Source of the DNA: Acidobacteriaceae bacterium
GTDB taxonomy: Bacteria > Acidobacteriota > Terriglobia > Terriglobales > Acidobacteriaceae
DNA length: 6,582 bases
Direction of reading: 5' to 3'
Assembly: GCA_030044455.1 (NCBI GenBank)
Contig: JASHVU010000675.1
Coordinates: 1 to 6,582 of the forward strand
The translations under genes were made by a program, and so were the position numbers. Each line of letters begins with the position of its first letter. Positions within the stretch are counted from its first letter, which is position 1. The notes below the pieces were generated by a model. The model saw nothing but the letters and a program-made list of their open reading frames with translations, was not told the DNA's origin and ran no database searches. Shown here one piece after another: positions 6,202-6,582 of this stretch.

Positions 6202-6582
6202 CTACTTCTTTCCGTTGTCTTTGAAGTTCAGCGCAATGTAGTAGTACGTGTACGAATGGCTGGTTGTCACCTTGGTCAGGAACTGGCCGCCGCCGAAGTA
6301 GCCCACGCCGCCACCCAGGTTGAAGTGCCTGTTCAGTTCATACCAGGAGTAGCCATCGACCTCAGCCCCGAGGTGGCGCCCGTTGGCTGTCTTGTTGGTT
6401 ACGATTGCGCTGCCCGAGGTGTTGTAGATGGAGTCCAGCGCCGAAGCTGCCCAATCGTCGAGCCCCTGCGTGGTGAAAGTGAGACGCCGGTGAGGCTCAA
6501 CCGTGATGCCAGCGCGGACCGTCTCAATGTTCTGCCAGCCGAACAGGTCGGTGATGCCGAATCGGTCATGGGCTGTCGGATA
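6202..6582 (-). CDS. Alginate export family outer-membrane protein, C-terminal part (5'-truncated by the window edge)
   Basis: On the - strand a frame is open from base 6582 to a TAG at 6204-6202, giving 126 C-terminal residues with no start in the window. It opens YPTAHDRFGITDLFGWQNIE, continues TVRAGITVEPHRRLTF, and later shows HLGAEVDGYSWYELNRHFNL and VGYFGGGQFL. It ends in an aromatic strand YTYYYIALNF before a short KDNGKK tail. From memory these are typical of the alginate_exp family: the 'grid' residues HDRFG..D.FGWQN, alternating polar and aromatic beta strands, and a penultimate strand ending in Phe as outer-membrane barrels do. AlgE of Pseudomonas exports alginate through such an 18-strand barrel, but many relatives have no proven substrate. 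It converges on the GNAT gene; its promoter and partners lie beyond the window. Confidence 0.82.
   Translation of the reverse strand, partial: YPTAHDRFGITDLFGWQNIETVRAGITVEPHRRLTFTTQGLDDWAASALDSIYNTSGSAIVTNKTANGRHLGAEVDGYSWYELNRHFNLGGGVGYFGGGQFLTKVTTSHSYTYYYIALNFKDNGKK

Overview
The window looks like chromosomal DNA from a moderately GC-rich Gram-negative bacterium. Acidobacteriota (Terriglobia-like) is my best guess. This rests on the combination of EpsH/PEP-CTERM-type sugar transferase, AlgD-like dehydrogenase, heparinase II/III and alginate-export-type porin, and on the style of the intergenic hairpins. No rRNA or other marker is present, so the taxonomy is inference. I see no tRNA, rRNA, CRISPR array, insertion sequence or phage gene.

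Region 1 (1-4199, all + strand) is part of an exopolysaccharide locus. It holds the C-terminal 468 residues of a heparinase II/III family polysaccharide lyase (1-1407, start outside the window), a nucleotide-sugar 6-dehydrogenase most like GDP-mannose 6-dehydrogenase AlgD (1497-2759), and a GT4 glycosyltransferase of the kind associated with EpsH/exosortase clusters (2877-4199). Gaps are 89 and 117 bp. The dehydrogenase would make an activated uronic acid, the glycosyltransferase would add sugars to a growing polymer, and the lyase would trim or clear uronate-containing polymer in the periplasm. A hairpin that starts on the glycosyltransferase stop codon may end the transcript.

Region 2 (4200-5890) begins with about 440 bp without a convincing gene. 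At its downstream end is a well-formed promoter: a consensus -10 box (TATAAT) with a 19-bp dyad (CCCTAC-N7-GTAGGG) over the -35 position. About 90 nt further on begins a two-gene unit, a TSUP (TauE/SafE) permease (4642-5394) and a GNAT N-acetyltransferase (5408-5890) 13 bp behind it. The dyad resembles Rrf2-family (CymR/IscR-like) operators, and TSUP permeases often move sulfur oxyanions or organosulfonates, so sulfur-responsive control is a reasonable but unproven reading.

Region 3 (5891-6582) is a 311-bp convergent intergenic space with two strong inverted repeats: a 10-bp-stem REP-like hairpin and a perfect 22-bp palindrome. Beyond it is the C-terminal 126 residues of an alginate-export-family outer-membrane protein on the - strand. 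This last gene runs off the window with no start codon and is easy to miss. With the AlgD-like enzyme and the lyase it gives three genes whose families meet in alginate-type polysaccharide biology, although the porin is convergent and separated from the others by the TSUP/GNAT unit.
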